Source of the DNA: Yponomeuta sedellus
Lineage: Eukaryota > Arthropoda > Insecta > Lepidoptera > Yponomeutidae
DNA length: 64,000 nucleotides
Reading direction: 5' to 3'
NCBI GenBank assembly: GCA_934045075.1
Contig: OW203722.1
Location: 13,020,796 to 13,084,795 of the forward strand
Below, in pieces: positions 63,820 through 64,000 of this stretch (positions are counted from its first letter, which is position 1; each line of letters begins with the position of its first letter). The notes beneath the pieces were generated by a model. That model saw only the letters and a list, made by a program, of their open reading frames with translations, made no database searches and was not told where the DNA came from. Position numbers and translations under genes: made by a program.

Positions 63820-64000
63820 GGGTAGGTGGATTAGGTAGGTACTGCGAGCATAGCTATTTTTAAAAGAAATTTATCGCAGGCGACATTAATTTTACGCTTC
63901 AGGAATCGTCGCTGAAAAGTGTTTAATGAGAGTTTTTCATCGCTGGCATCACTTCAAGTTAGTCCATATCTTCGTCAATCGCATGCCGCTTTGTGAACAG

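Overview
The window is animal nuclear DNA, most likely from a moth or butterfly (Lepidoptera). The evidence is that it is AT-rich, has genes with many small GT-AG exons, and holds three recognisable insect genes. One of these is the cysteine form of Selenof typical of insects. It also carries a maT (DD37D) mariner, BEL, Copia, DIRS and Penelope relics, and many tRNA-headed SINEs. The Lepidoptera call is an inference from this combination; no species is claimed.

Layout. 1-9000: a composite bounded by 148-149 bp near-identical inverted repeats. It holds a decayed, intron-containing THAP-domain gene (+ strand) and a decayed DIRS-type tyrosine-recombinase retrotransposon (- strand, itself split by a SINE). 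9541-13798: a 4.3 kb element with 29-bp terminal inverted repeats (TIRs) and no recognisable transposase. 13927-15222: a maT-type Tc1/mariner. 15494-18193: the 5' part of a BEL/Pao gag-pol. 19156-20856: a non-autonomous hAT with an 8-bp target duplication and a Tc1/mariner-like element nested in it. It ends 160 bp before the start codon of the next gene. 21017-32866: the ten-exon XPC/Rad4 gene (nucleotide excision repair), with transposons, a minisatellite and decayed copies of its own exon pieces in its introns. 33151-34511: a Penelope-like element (GIY-YIG) with inverted flanks and a hammerhead-ribozyme-like motif. 36474-45294 (- strand): the muscle LIM protein gene Mlp84B, five LIM domains, ten constitutive exons plus two duplicated alternative exons. 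Its last intron contains, on the other strand, the single-exon Selenof gene (38325-38828). Upstream of Mlp84B is a GC-rich region with a perfect MEF2 site. 46900-50600: SINE and foldback copies and a 1.5 kb TIR element. 50607-55475: a full-length but broken Copia element with both long terminal repeats (LTRs) and a 5-bp target duplication. 55480-64000: LINE and SINE fragments, small TIR elements, no confident gene, and a strong TATA box near the right edge.

How the genes relate. XPC (DNA damage recognition), Mlp84B (sarcomere/Z-disc scaffold) and Selenof (ER redox and glycoprotein quality control) are unrelated housekeeping or tissue genes. They share no operon-like logic; the one structural link is Selenof nested antisense inside an Mlp84B intron. 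Most of the rest is layered transposable-element history. The least ordinary items are the DIRS/THAP composite, the ribozyme motif in the Penelope flank, tandem copies of an XPC exon end with its splice donor, paired alternative LIM exons, SINEs with two tRNA heads on a shared body, and several perfect long palindromes.

All exon boundaries come from reading frame, splice-site consensus and family resemblance by eye. No alignment or search was run.
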